Source: Phaseolus vulgaris (taxonomy: Eukaryota; Streptophyta; Magnoliopsida; Fabales; Fabaceae). Taken from it: 64,000 nt of DNA. Location: NCBI RefSeq assembly GCF_000499845.2, contig NC_023756.2, positions 34,308,763 through 34,372,762 on the forward strand, in the 5' to 3' direction. The position numbers were made by a program, and so were the translations under genes. Under the pieces are notes generated by a model. That model did no database searches. It was given only the letters and a program-made list of their open reading frames with translations, and was not told where the DNA came from. Positions 1-12,969 of the stretch are shown in pieces (the stretch's first letter is position 1; every line of letters begins with the position of its first letter).

Positions 1-1576
<1,576 letters not shown>

Positions 1577-2064
1577 TTAGTTAATACTCAAACACTGCTT
1601 AAATAATTAATAGTCACCACTTAGTGTGCTGTGAACTCAATATACCATTGTTGTAAAACTTGGCTTACAAGTTACAATATAATCACTCAGTAATAAAAAG
1701 TTCATTTCTGAAGTGTCATTTTCAACCTTTCTTACGTATAGAAGATTGTGTGCTTCTTGTAGAGAAATTCTTGTTGTATTTATTATTCTACTAGTTTTCT
1801 AACCCATGCTAATACGGGACAAATGTGTTGTTAAAGGTTTACAATGTTTTTATTTTATTCAAAACATTTATAAATTATATGAGAATTTATGTTCAATGTT
1901 TTAAAAGAGAGTTTATTTTTATCAAAGCTTTCCTTCTAAGTAGTATTACTATCAAGACATGAAATTTCAACTGGTTGTCACTTCAAGTTCCATCTATCAT
2001 GTCCTTTTTTAAATGAAAATACATAAAAAAAATAAAAAAACCAAGAAAGAGATATATAAGAGGT
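1577..2064. other. Chitinase 3' flank / intergenic
   Basis: AT-rich, with no open frame of note. It holds the likely 3' UTR of the chitinase, including the AATAAA at 1692-1697, and ordinary intergenic DNA up to the first retrotransposon LTR. Confidence 0.6.
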
Positions 2065-2414
2065 TGATTTTGGCTTAATCCCGAGTCCCACATCGATGGG
2101 TTCATTGTTTGAGAAGGAGGTTTGAGGGTTATAAATTAACCTCTCCTCCTTCACTGTAATATATCCCAATTTGTAATATCTTCTTCCATAATAATAAAAA
2201 CGGGTTGTTTCAGTTGTGCTCAAAGATTAGGCTAAACTGGCCGAACTCCGTTAACAATTTTCTGGTGTGTTTTTTTCTCTTTATCTCTTTTATTATTCCG
2301 CTCTATTTATAAGTATTATGTTGCTTTCTCTTTTGTTATAGTATTCAATATTATTTGTCGGGTAGCTCTTTTAGTGTTCTATTTTAGTGGGGAAATTACC
2401 CGTTTTTTCCAACA
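2065..2414 (+). repeat. 5' LTR of the truncated copia element
   Basis: The right edge is set by ..CCAACA (2409-2414) followed after two bases by the primer binding site. The left edge at TGATTTTGGC is a best guess because no partner LTR exists for comparison. A TATA-like TTATAAATTAA lies near 2130. Confidence 0.6.
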
Positions 2415-2494
2415 AATGGTATCAAGAGTCGAAGGTTCGCCCTTGGGTTGTTTGAAATTGTTTGTAATATTGAATACTATATTTTGAGTTTGTA

Positions 2495-5090
2495 ATGGAA
2501 AATCAAGAAGAAGAAGCGAAGGATGTATCCAGAGTGTCGGGCTCCTCGTCATCATGGTCGAGGTTCCCGGTGTCCACTTTGAAATTGGCGGTGGAAATAT
2601 TTGATGGCACTGGACATTTCGGCATATGGCAAGGAAAGGTCTTGGACTCTCTTTTTCAGCAGGGTCTTGATATTGCTATTGAAGGAGAGAAACCAGAAGA
2701 GGTAGAGCAGAAAGACTGGAGCATCATCAACCAGTTAGCATGCGGAACTATTCGATCCTGCCTGACCAGAGAGCAGAAGTATGCTGTAAAAAATGAGACT
2801 TCTGCACACAAACTGTGGAAGGCATTGGACGACAAGTTTCTGAAGAAGAGTGGTCAGAATAAGCTTCTGATGAAGAAAAGGTTGTTCCGATTTGACTACC
2901 AACAAGGTACTACTAAATGCACACATCACTATGTTTAATCAATTAGTAGCAGACCTGTTGAATTTAGATGTGAAGTTTGAGGATGAGGATTTGGCTTTGA
3001 TGTTGTTAACATCTCTTCCTGATGAATTTGAACATTTGGAGACTACGCTCCTTCACAGGAAGGAGAATGTGTCGCTAGATGCTGTTTGTTCTGCTTTATA
3101 TAGTCATGAATTGAGAAAGCAGGATAAGATGAAAACCAAATCAATGACATCAGAAGAAGCATTGGTGGTAAGACGTCGTCAGCAAAGCCAAACAAAGGGG
3201 AAAAGAGGAAGGTCTAAGTCTAAAGGTCGAGCCGTTGTCAAAGATGAGTGTGCTTTCTGTCATGAGAAAGGACACTGGAAGAAAGACTGTCCAAAACTGC
3301 AGAAGAAAGGGAAGGCTCCGCAAGATGCAATTGTTGCAGAATGCAAAAGTGATGTGGAATCAGATATCTCTTTAATTTTCTCTCTTTCAGTATCATCGTA
3401 TCCAGATGAGTGGATATTGGATTCAGGTTGTACCTATCATATGTGTCCCATTCAGGAATGGTTCTTTGAATTTCAAGAACTTGATGGCGGGGTTGTTTAC
3501 ATGGGTAATGATAATCCATGTAAGACAGCTGGGATAGGTTCAATCAAGTTGCGGAATCATGATGGATCCACCAGAATTTTGCGGGATGTACGGTACGTGC
3601 CAAAGTTGAAGAAGAATCTTATCTCATTGGGGGATTTAGAATCTAAAGGCCTAGTTCTGACGATGCGAGATGGAATTTTTAAAGCAACTTCAGGAGCACT
3701 GGTGATGTTGAAAGGTGCGAGGAAGAACAATCTGTATTACTATCAAGGTAGTACAGTGGTGGGGACAGTACCGACGACAACTTCTAGCACTAAGAAGGAT
3801 GCCGAGGCAACAAAGTTGTGGCATATGAGGTTGGGACATGCTGGAGAGAAATCCTTGCAAATTCTTACCAAGCAAGGATTGTTGAAAGGTACGAAGGCTT
3901 GCAAACTTGAATTTTTGAGCATTGTGTTCTGGGAAAACAACGAAGAGTGAAGTTTGGCACTACAATTCACAATACCAAGGGTATTCTGGATTATGTGCAT
4001 TCAGATGTGTGGGGACCTGCCAAGACTCTGTCAATCAGAGGTACGCATTATTTTGTCACTTTTGTGGATGATTTTTCCAGGAGAGTTTGGGTGTTTACTA
4101 TGAAGAACGAAAATGATGTGCTTGAAATTTTCCTTAAGTGGAAAGCTCAAGTTGAAAACCAGACAGGAAGGAAGATTAAGGTTCTCCGAACAGACAATGG
4201 AGGAGAATACAAGGGTGATCCGTTCTTGCAGGTATGCCAAGATTGTGGCATAGTTCGACACTTCACTGTTAGAAAAACACCACAACAGAATGGGGTGTCA
4301 GAGCATATGAACAAGACACTTGTGGAGAAAGTTTGTTATATGTTGTCTAATGTTGAGTTAGGCAGAGAGTTTTGGGCTGAGGCTGTGACATACGCTCAAC
4401 ATCTCGTCAATCGTTTGCCATCTTCTGCTATAGATGGCAAAACCTCGTTAGAGGTATGGTCTGGAAAACCTGCAACTGATTATGATTCTTTGCATGTTTT
4501 TGGTTTCATTGCATATTATCATGTGATTAAATCAAAGTTGGATCCACGGGCAAAAGAAGGCTCTTTTCATGGGCTTTAGTCCTGGAGTAAAGGGATACCG
4601 TTTGTGGTGTCTAGAGGCAAATAAGACGATTATCAGCAAGGATGTTACCTTTGATGAATCTGTCATGTTAAAGAAGGTAAATCCAGAAGGAGCTGATAGT
4701 ACTCCGCAACAAGTGGAGTGTGCCCGGAAGCAGGTGGAGTTTGAGCAAACGGTGGTGATACCAACACGAAATACCACAAGTGACTCTAATATGACAGAAG
4801 AAGAGTCAGATGAGGAAGAGGTTCCTACCCAAGAATCTCAACAACAATCAGTGCCAATTGCAGTTAGAAGACAGAGACGAGATATTCTGAAGCCTGCTCA
4901 TTTCATGGATATGGTTGCCTATGCACTTCCAGTTGTTAATGACATTCCATCCACTTACCCAGAAGCCATTATGAGTTCAGAGAGTGGTAATTGGGCAGGT
5001 GCGATGGAAGAGGAGATTCAGTCTTTGAAGAAGAACAAGACGTGGAAGCTGACACAATTATCAAAAGGGACTTGGTTTCGAGTCCCACCT
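2495..5090 (+). pseudogene. Copia gag-pro-int polyprotein, frameshifted and truncated
   Basis: It starts at MENQEEEAKD and runs through a gag region, a CCHC zinc knuckle (CAFCHEKGHWKKDC, near 3249-3290), the aspartic protease motif DSGCTYHMC (near 3420), the gag-pre-integrase box WHMRLGH (near 3820) and an integrase core with HSDVWG, RTDNGGE and a downstream catalytic Glu. Frame breaks lie near 2910, near 3912 (inside the HHCC zinc motif of integrase, about 2 bp lost) and near 4570. The end is KNKTWKLTQLSKG, the usual segment before RT, after which unrelated sequence begins. It cannot be functional. Confidence 0.85.
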
Positions 5091-5382
5091 GCTGCAGTTT
5101 AGTTCTAACATTAATTATAATTCTCATATCATATATACTAATATATGTAAATAATAATTGAAAATAAAAAAAATTCAAATAATAATTAAAATTTTAAAAA
5201 TAAAGTATATTAACATTACCTACGGACTTGGAATCAATGGGTATTACTTACGGACTGCAGTTCGTGGGTAATTGTTGTTTTCGTTACCCACAGACACATC
5301 CTAGGTGATGTTAATTTACCTATGAATTTTGACTGTTACCTACAAATTTCTTCCGTAAATTAATTGGATTTTTCTTGTAGTG
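5091..5382 (+). mobile_element. One terminus of a CACTA (CMC/EnSpm) DNA transposon
   Basis: Bases 5366-5382 read, on the minus strand, CACTACAAGAAAAATCC, the well-known terminal inverted repeat of plant CACTA transposons. Inward of it (5205-5365) are short degenerate repeats of the type TTACCTACGGA / TTACTTACGGA / GTTACCCACAG in both orientations, as expected for subterminal transposase-binding repeats. The opposite terminus was not found, so this is a truncated end or a small deletion derivative fused to the copia fragment. Confidence 0.7.
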
Positions 5383-5767
5383 CGAACAACTCAAATATAC
5401 TTTTCTGACATAATAATTACTCGAATCTACTTTTTCGAAATCCTCAAATCTATTTTTCTGAAAATTTGGATTTACTTTTCCGATCAACTCAGAGCTACTG
5501 CCCCCAACTAACTCGAATTCAACCCAGGTTTTATTTGTCCGATTAAGCTATTTATTTATAATTATTTTCCTTATCGTGATTTGTACACTGGATGGCTATG
5601 ACCAACAACTTAGTGCTATTTCTTGCCTATTAAAATCAATAAGGAGTTACTCTACTTTCCTGTAATTATTCATGGGCCAAAGTTAAATTGATTTTCGACT
5701 ATTGTAAGAACACAAGTATGATTGTTAGGTGAGTAGATACGAAGTTTGCAATTCATTCGCCACAAAC
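5383..5767. other. AT-rich intergenic stretch
   Basis: No gene, clear repeat or transposon terminus is visible here. Confidence 0.5.
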
Positions 5768-6360
5768 TTAGAAATACAAGAAAAAAATCCAAAAAGGCAC
5801 GAGTAAATATCTTAGGCAAAATACAATATGTTTCCAAATAAATAAATAGTCTTGGAGGTCTTTTATTATCTTTCCATCCATCACCGCCTTACATGGATTC
5901 ACCACGAAGTGATCGATGATGGGAGGAAGAATAGCGGTTTTCTCAAGAGCAACCTCGAAACCTACTCCATAGGAGCAACCAATCCCGTTCTTCAAATTTT
6001 CTGTCGTGTTGTTCTAGTAATCCTTAGACTTCAGCTCCCCTTCCAGTTGGTGAATCTAAAGGGCAAGGTTAGTTTTCTCCTAGGCCCATCGCGTCGCTCG
6101 GAACAAAGTCAATCCACCTCCAAAGCCTCGACCTGAAGTCGGTCAACCTCATTTAGAGGTTAGAAATGTGTTGTTGTCTCTTACTTTCCATCTTAGCTTA
6201 CTTTGGCCTTAAGATTGGCCAAGCTCACTAGGGTAGTAACCTTAGTAAGGAGATTTTTGGGAGCTGCAAAGAAAATCCACTTCCGCATCTTTAAGGCGGG
6301 AAACATCCGATTGCAAAATATTCTGGGATTTGTTATTCTTGACTAAAGTGGATGAATTTG
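5768..6360 (-). pseudogene. Relic of the 3' exon of a Tat-type antisense coiled-coil gene
   Basis: On the minus strand, decayed reading frames read as a coiled-coil region (DVSRLKDAEVDF, IHQLEGELKSK) followed by an ending containing GVGFEVALEKTAIL and AVMDGKIIKD. This matches in order the C-terminus of the intact antisense gene at 45193-47828 (VAGFEAAREQFACLFPDLDL ... VVDGKVV). Several stops and shifts interrupt it. I infer that it is the remnant of an otherwise lost retroelement. Confidence 0.55.
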
Positions 6361-6934
6361 TTGTGATCAAAGCTCAACCTTAAAATTTGTAAAGTTGTAG
6401 ATGTGTGTTTAGGTAGATTGTATTGTATTTTTTTTTACTAAGTATTATGATTCAACTTATCTTTAAGAAAACATTTTAAAAAGCTGTTATATTTTTAAAT
6501 GAATTGATTCAGGTTTTAATCCGTTAAAGTCATTAAAGCTGAAGCCTTGCGTTTTTAGTAAAGTATGTTAACGGGTTGATTTATGTATCAACTGTCTGAA
6601 AATACTAAAATCTTTATAATAATTTTAAAGATTTTAATATTAAATATTTTTACTTTTTATATTTAATGAAATCAATCAGTTATTTCTTTAAGTAAACCAA
6701 GTGTTTAAAGTTGATTTATTAAATGGAAATAATAAGTTATTTCAGTGAATCAATTAAATGTTTTAACATATTTTTGTTATGCTTTCAAATTGATTTTAAT
6801 TGACTCAATTATTTTCATTAATTTGAAATTTTGTTTTAGCAATCATTTGAAACCTATATTAAGGTGTTTTATGAACTTTTTGAAACAGTTTTTGACGTTA
6901 TTACTTTCATTCTTGAATCATTATGCTATGTAAA
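6361..6934. other. AT-rich spacer, possible decayed LTR
   Basis: No coding signal. A short stretch near 6855-6900 (AAGGTGTTTTATGAAC..GAAACAGTTTTTGA) resembles a segment of the copia-family LTR at 11339-11380, so this may be a very old LTR piece. The resemblance is weak. Confidence 0.3.
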
Positions 6935-7765
6935 AAGGCTTTTCCTGAGTCTCAACCTGATGCCCTAGTGGTCATGGGTGGTAGCAATAGAGGTGTGCAG
7001 TTTCCTCGAAAGGAAAATGTCATTCAATTTAAGACTAATGTTGAATCAATGGAGTGGTTGGGCAATTCTATATTGGAAGAACGATAAAGTTCTTTTAGGT
7101 GCAAAATTTAAAGGAAAGCTTCATTTTAGGGGGATTTAACTCTATTAGAGTGAGATATTTGGGAGAGAACAGTGTGCTGTTGTCCGAGGAAGGTGATGAA
7201 GCGGTGAAAAAGATGGTGAAAGAGAATAAAAAGTGGTTTGATTCTATCTTTAACTCTGTTTCTCCTAGGGATGATGATTTTGTGAATGCGGATAAGTACA
7301 TTTGGGTCAAGATTAGAGGTTTACCTTTGAAATTATGGTCTGGGCAGTGCCTAGAGAGTATTGTCGCCATGGTGGGAACGTTGATAGAGGTGGATGAGGC
7401 AACTTTGGAGAAGAATGAATTGGAATACACAAGGGTTTATATTAGATTGCTAGTAGCATGGGAGGCTAGATGGGTTAAATATATGAGGATTAATGATATT
7501 ATGTGTCAAATTTCTATTTAGGAAGATTCTATGTTACTGGAGCACATGAATTGTTTCAAACTTGGATGCGGAAGATTTTGGAGTTGAGTTAGATGTTTAT
7601 GAGAAAGAAGAGTATCTTGAGTCTGAGGGGTCAGATTATGGGGAAGGAAAGGAAGATGTTGCGAAAACAAGTGGAGAAAGAACTGTTGAATGCACGATGA
7701 GGGTGGCGGGGGAGGGTAGCAACGGCGTGTGGCGAACGACAGTGCTCTCGGGGAAAGGGAGTTAA
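6935..7765 (+). pseudogene. LINE ORF1-like nucleic-acid binding protein (DUF4283 type)
   Basis: The best segment, 7099-7521, contains GGFNSIRVRYLGENSVLL, WFDSIF and YIWVKIRGLPLKLWS, the layout of the DUF4283 domain found in plant LINE ORF1 proteins. Upstream frames (from about 6940) carry further fragments with stops. Downstream (7562-7765) is an acidic, low-complexity continuation in another frame. It is cut off by the LTR at 7766. Confidence 0.7.
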
Positions 7766-8756
7766 TGAAGCCCTGAGAGATCGAGCATCTCCTGAACTAG
7801 TCCAACCTTCCATAAGAATGACCAGAAGCATGACACAGGACCTAGGACAAGTTTAGGATCATCCACTAGCTAGTGCCTCAGAACCTATCATTCCTCAGAG
7901 GACCACTAGGAGCAGAGCCCACATGATGGGAGCTGAGCACCAACTAGTCTCTTTGTTTTTATTTTCAGTAGATTAGGTTTCACATAGCATTAGCAGGAAT
8001 GTACTTAGGAACTTGGGTCTGTGCCAAGCCCATTTTCTCTTCATGAACACCTAGGTTTAGGAATTGCAACCCTAGCTTCTAGAAACTAGGTATAGGGGAC
8101 GACATTGACCATAGTCAACCCTAGGGCCGTCCCTCATCCATGCCTTTTCTACCCTTCTCTCATCTTACTCTCCAAGTCATTCCTTCCTATATAAAGGGTG
8201 CTTTCCCCCATGTATTGACACTTGAATTTGAATTAAAAAGAGAAACTGTGCTTGAGTGATTAGTGAGCTTTGTCTCCTAAATTGTTCTTGGGTCTTGTCT
8301 TGAGAGTAGTGCACCTTAAGTGGAGGCTTTTCACCACTCATCTTGAAAACTCTCATCCTTCCAAGTGGCATGACTCCTTACTCCATTTTTCTATAAGCTT
8401 TCTTCATCTCTTCACCTTTTCCTTTCCTTCTTTGCGCCACTCTTCTTCCATTTTTTATGTTCTTCCTTTTCTTCATTTAGAATTCGGTTCATCTATTATA
8501 TTTGCTTCCTCTTTTGTTCTTAATTTCGCACCTCATCATCATCACCTGATATTGTGTTTTTTTTTTTGATCAACACTGATATTGTGTTTTCTATTTTTCT
8601 CTCTAGATGAAAACCATCACACTTACTTAACGACTTGGTTAAGTTCGTATCCTCTGGTAATCTTCTTTGAGCTTATCACCATATTCTTCTTAAATCAAAA
8701 TCTCATAAACAAAGTGCAACCCATAAAATGTGTAATCCTAAAATCAACTCACATCA
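7766..8756 (+). repeat. CRM-like gypsy LTR followed by its primer binding site
   Basis: It begins TGAAGCCCTG and ends ACTCACATCA, about 991 bp. Near 7890-7971 it encodes a polyprotein-like ending with TTRSRA and a hydrophobic tail before a stop, as in the LTRs of element C and the solo LTR at 51368. A TATA-like TATATAAAG lies near 8190. After the LTR, 8759-8772 reads TGGTATTCAGAGCA, a tRNA-Met type primer site. It is therefore the 5' end of a truncated element rather than a clean solo LTR. No target duplication was found. Confidence 0.7.
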
Positions 8757-8771
8757 TGTGGTATTCAGAGC

Positions 8772-11101
8772 ATGATTTTAAATTGTGCTTATCTTTTATG
8801 CCAGCTGAGGGTGATTGATAAAAAACTTGAATCTCTTTCTAGGAAAAAAGCAAGAGCAAACTGGTTTAAGCATGGAGATCTTAACGCAAAATATTATGAC
8901 TCTGTTATTAGGTGGAGAAGGTTGAGAAATGCGGTCAAAGGGGTTGAGGTAGGAAACGTGTGGTGTGAGGATCTGGAAGTTGTTAGAAGGGAAGCTAAAA
9001 TTTTGTTTGAAGAAACATTTAAGGCAACATCTGATTGAGCGATTAGCCTGGGGTTTGTTGAATTTAAATCTTTTTCCAAGGGAGGTTAGTTTAAGCATGA
9101 TTTCTGACATCACGGAGGAAGAAGTGAAGGAGGCGATATGGCAATGTGAAGGTTCAAAGAATCCAGGCTCGGATGGGTTCAACTTTAACTTCATAAAGTT
9201 CAATTGGGACACTCTTAAGCAAGACATTGTGGAAGCAATGTTATGCTTCCAGGAGACGGGGTGCTTTCTGAAGGGATGTAATACGTCCTCTATAACAGTA
9301 GTACCTAAAGTCAGAGACCTAACAAGCTTAGACCAGTATCGTCTGATTTCCCTAATGGGTGCTCTATACAAAATCGTTACCAAGGTCCTATCATGTCGCA
9401 TCAAGAACATGCTTCCCATGGTTATTAATGATAGTCAGTCTGCCTTCCTAAAGGGTAAAGGAATGTTAGATAGTATCCTTGTGGCCAGTGAGGTGGTTGA
9501 AGAGTTAAGGAGGCACATGAGGAGTGGGTTATGTCTGAAGGTGGACTACGGAAAAGTGTACAATTCGGTCAAGTGGAATTTTTTATATGATATGTTACAA
9601 AGGCTGGGATTTCATTGTAAATGGATTAAGTGGGTCAAAGGTTGCCTGGAGTCACCATTGGTGTCAGTTCTGATTAATGGTAGTCCCACGACGGAATTTC
9701 AGCCATCGAGAGGGTTGGAGCAAGGAGACCCCTTAGCCCCGTTTCTCTTTCTTGTTGTAGCTGAAGGATTGGCTGGGTTAGTAAGACAAAAAGTTAAGAA
9801 GAATATGCTTAAAGGTCTAAAGGTGGGGAGTAAAGACATTGAATTATGTATGTTACAATTCGCGGATGATAAGCTTTTCATGTGTGAAGACTCCTATCCT
9901 AATGTTATTGATGTTAAAGTTATTTTAAGGTGTTTTGAGATTGCTTTTGGTAAGAAGATCAACTTTCACAAATCTAAATTGGTAGGTATAAATGTTGAGA
10001 GAAACTCCCTACAATGTTTTTCAAAACTTTAAACTGTACTTTAATGAGGATACCCTTTGTATACCTTGGGCTAGAAGTTGGAGGTAACCCAAGGAAGAAG
10101 TAGTTCTGGGAGCTAATGTTGAATAAGATAAGTGCTAGACTAAGTACTTGGAGGGGGAGATTTTTGTCTTTGGCGGGAAAAGTAAGCCTTATAAAGTCAG
10201 TTTTTTTCTTCCCTACCTTTGTTTTATTTCTCTTCCTATAAAGCTCCGACATCGGTGTGTAATAAAATTATCAGTATCAAGAGGAGGTTCCTTTGGGCAT
10301 GGGGAAGAGAGCACAAATCAATATCATTGGTCAGTTGGGAAAATGTATGCAAACCACTGGAGGAAGGAGGATTGGGGATTAGAGATACCATAATGGAGAT
10401 GGCAGATGGTGAGCAAAGAACAGGAGAAATGGAAAGATATTATCGATTCCAAATATTTGGAATTAGGCCGAAGTCAAACCCGTATGAAGTATCAATCATG
10501 GTGGTGGAGAGACTTATGTAAAGTATGTGGAGATGGTGAAGAAGAAGGATGGTTCCAAGAAGCATTACGCTGGAAAGTCGGACTAGGAGATAAAGTAAGA
10601 TTTTGGGAGGATGCCTGACTGGATCAGGGGTTGACGGTGGGAGAGGTAGGGAAGTGGGAAGAACATGTATTACTATGGCAATTAAGGTGGAGAAGGGTAA
10701 GGTTCGACTAGGAATCTGAACAAGAAATAGAACTACTAAGCTACTTATCTAGGAGTGCTTTGAATACGGAGGAGCCAGACCTGCGACTTTGGGGTACGAA
10801 TGCCTCAGGGGAGTTCTCTGTCAAATCAATATACAAATGCTTGGTTAATTGGGATGAGGCCCGCTTGATTGTGTGTTTCAACAGTTATGGCAGACTAAAG
10901 CGTTTCCTAATGTATTAACTACAACTTGGAGGGTTCTTTTGGATAGATTGCCAACGAGAACCAACCTTATTAGGAGAGGAGTGGAATTGATGTCTCCGAA
11001 TTGTGTGATGTGCCAAGCTTCAGAAGAGTCCTTTCATCACTTGTTCTTAGATTGTTCTATTGCACAACGGGTATGGTTTCTATGCCTTAGGTGGATAAAT
11101 G
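8772..11101 (+). pseudogene. LINE ORF2: reverse transcriptase and zf-RVT region
   Basis: It reads from LSRKKARANWFKHGD through an RT domain (about 9090-9990) with KNPGSDGFN, QSAFLKGKG, GLEQGDPLAPFLF and the catalytic box QFADDKL. Another conserved RT motif, usually KVDYEKAYDSV, here reads KVDYGKVYNSV, changing the second Asp to Asn. Later frames give GGLGIRDT and the zinc-binding C-terminus (CVMCQASEESFHHLFLDC, near 11010). Frameshifts and stops occur near 9020, 10031 and 10390-10870. The AP-endonuclease that should precede RT is absent. The frame resumes after the copia insertion at 23922. Confidence 0.85.
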
Positions 11102-11400
11102 TGTTGAACCAAGTGGTGTTCAATGTTTTGAAGAATCCAAATCCTTTGAAGGATGTTGAAGCCTCTGCTCTGCTTGTTGTTGCTGTGCTGGTTTAAGCTT
11201 TGTTCTGGGGTAGTTTAATGTTGTAATCCACCCTTAGATTGAATCTCAAGCAATTAGCATCTCAATTTTTTATCAAAGTAAAATGTTTTTCAAACTAAGT
11301 TGAAAGAACCGATTGTTTTGTCGAAACAACCGATTGTTTACACTTAGGTGTTTTGAGAAAGTTTGAAAACTGTTTTTGAATGGTTATAACTGTTAAGTAA
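11102..11400 (+). repeat. 5' LTR of copia copy 1, left part
   Basis: Nearly identical to 22773-23072 of the 3' LTR, apart from small differences. It ends where the Tat element begins; the 3' LTR continues uninterrupted through the same point (GTTAAGTAACAAAAC). It includes the paired quasi-palindrome at 11305-11340. Confidence 0.9.
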
Positions 11401-12347
11401 TGTACCGACCAGGTAGTCGGGAGTGATGACGTGGCAACAAGAGATAAAATAGGCGTGTTGAGCGGAACACATGGCTGGCAGTAGGGAAGGAAGTCGGGAA
11501 GCTCGTGTAGTCGCCAATTGTTAAGTTGGCGTGCTCCCATCTCCAGCATATCTAAACTGGCGGTCACCAGGCTTGTGTCGTAGTCGCCGGATGTGAACCC
11601 AGGCGACCAAGTGATCAGAGATCGTCGAAAGGAGGACATCGCCGAAAGATCAGGAAAGCTTGTTCAAGGCGTTCAAGGGGCACGAGTACGAAGGATGAAG
11701 TTATTAGAAGATCATTCCCTAGCCAGAGGTTGAGGCCAGGGAACAGTTTGTCAGAACATGCACGGTGAAGCAAGTGAAGCAGATCATGATGGCGGCCGGC
11801 GAGACCACAGGGAAGGTGTGCATGATGACACCCGTACTCGCCACACAGAAGAGATCGCGCTCCAAGGCAGCTATACACCGAGTTACCCCTTGCATGGGTA
11901 ACTTAGTTGAACAGCCTGAAGAGTAAGAAGTGACGCTCAAGCAGAGAACGCTCCAGATGGTGACACGTGTACAGCTGGATGCGAGACACGTGTTCAGATG
12001 TATAACCGTCAGGAGAGAGAAAGTGCACGGGTATATAAGAGATTCTAACGAACTTCTGAGGTACGCGCGTTTAGAATACTTCTTTACGCTTGGAGAATAC
12101 TCGAGTGACTGAGAGAGTTTTTGCACGGTTCCTTGAGTTCTTAGTTTTCTCTCTTAGAGTTTTGGTGGTTCCGTCACTTACTTGAGCGTCGGAGCGCGAT
12201 CGGCCGCAGTGGCGCCACTCTGTCTTTTGCAGGTTCTTGAGGTGAATCGAGGTGTGAAGGACGGAAGCTAGCGTGGTGCAAGCCGATCCAGAGGAAGATA
12301 CCTTTGACGAGGCGAGGCTCTTGTGTTCCGGTCAACAGGCAGGATCA
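11401..12347 (+). repeat. 5' LTR of the Tat element at 11.4 kb
   Basis: Starts TGTACCGACC and ends AGGCAGGATCA, 947 bp, alignable with the LTRs of A. A TATA box (TATATAAGAG) lies near 12031. The following CAGGCGCCCATAGTGGGGCC is a mutated version of the primer site seen in A. Confidence 0.88.
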
Positions 12348-12439
12348 TCAGGCGCCCATAGTGGGGCCGTGTAAAACCTGTCCCCATCCACAGCGTGAGT
12401 TCTTGAGGTTTCTGTAGTTTCCGCGTGGTTGTGTGCTGG

Positions 12440-12680
12440 TGCAACCATTTTCCACCGTTCGTTCGAGGTTTTGTTCGGTGAGTTCGAGTTTCCACCGTTC
12501 GTTCGAAGTTTTGTTCGGTGAATTCGAGTTTTCTGCCATTCGTTCGAGGTTTTGTTCGGTGAGTTCGAGTTTCCACCGCTCGTTCGAAGTTTTGTTCGGT
12601 GAATTCGATTTTTCTGCCGTTTGTTCGAGGTTTTGTTCGGTAGTTTGAAGTTGCCACCGTTCGTTCGAGCTTCAGATCGA
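12440..12680 (+). repeat. Tandem repeat of 40-41 bp in the gag leader
   Basis: About five and a half units centred on TTCGTTCGAGGTTTTGTTCG. Successive GTTCGA steps fall at 12461, 12501, 12542, 12582, 12623 and 12663. Units alternate (GAGG / GAAG), giving an 81-bp dimer. It lies between the primer site and the gag start in untranslated leader. The long minus-strand frame here is only a translation of the repeat. Confidence 0.85.
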
Positions 12681-12969
12681 TTTCTTGAATTTTCTTGCTG
12701 TTTACGCGGTTTTCAATCGGTTGATTCGAGGTTTTACCGTTCGTTCGCGTTTCTGTTTGGCGAATCGGGAGTTTTGCTGGAGAAGTGGTAGGTTCGTGGT
12801 GCGATTGCAAGTTTCGGTGAAGGTTTCGACGTCCGAATCTATCGGCGTGCTGTTGCAGTCGCGTTTTTGAGGTTCTTGGGAGTTTGAAGGTTTTTTGACC
12901 GATTGATTGCTGAGTCGATCGTTTGCTGGTGAAGGTTTTGCTCGTTGAAGTGTGATTGGCTGATTTTTC

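Larger units (their letters stand above)
2065..5090 (+). mobile_element. Truncated Ty1/copia element (Tork/Tnt1-like)
   Basis: A 5' LTR, a tRNA-Met type primer binding site at 2417 (TGGTATCAAGAG), and a gag-pro-integrase coding region in copia order. The element stops abruptly near 5072, just before the reverse transcriptase domain would begin. No RT, RNase H or 3' LTR follows; a CACTA-type terminus lies directly downstream. It is a dead 5' fragment. Confidence 0.85.

Noticed and set aside
5852..6136. Plus-strand frame of 94 codons
   Set aside because: The minus strand of the same region matches the antisense coiled-coil gene; the plus frame matches nothing.
12268..12810. Minus-strand frame of 180 codons with repeated Thr/Arg/Asn-rich peptides
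   Set aside because: It is the translation of the 40-41 bp leader tandem repeat; the periodicity comes from DNA repeats, not a repeat protein.
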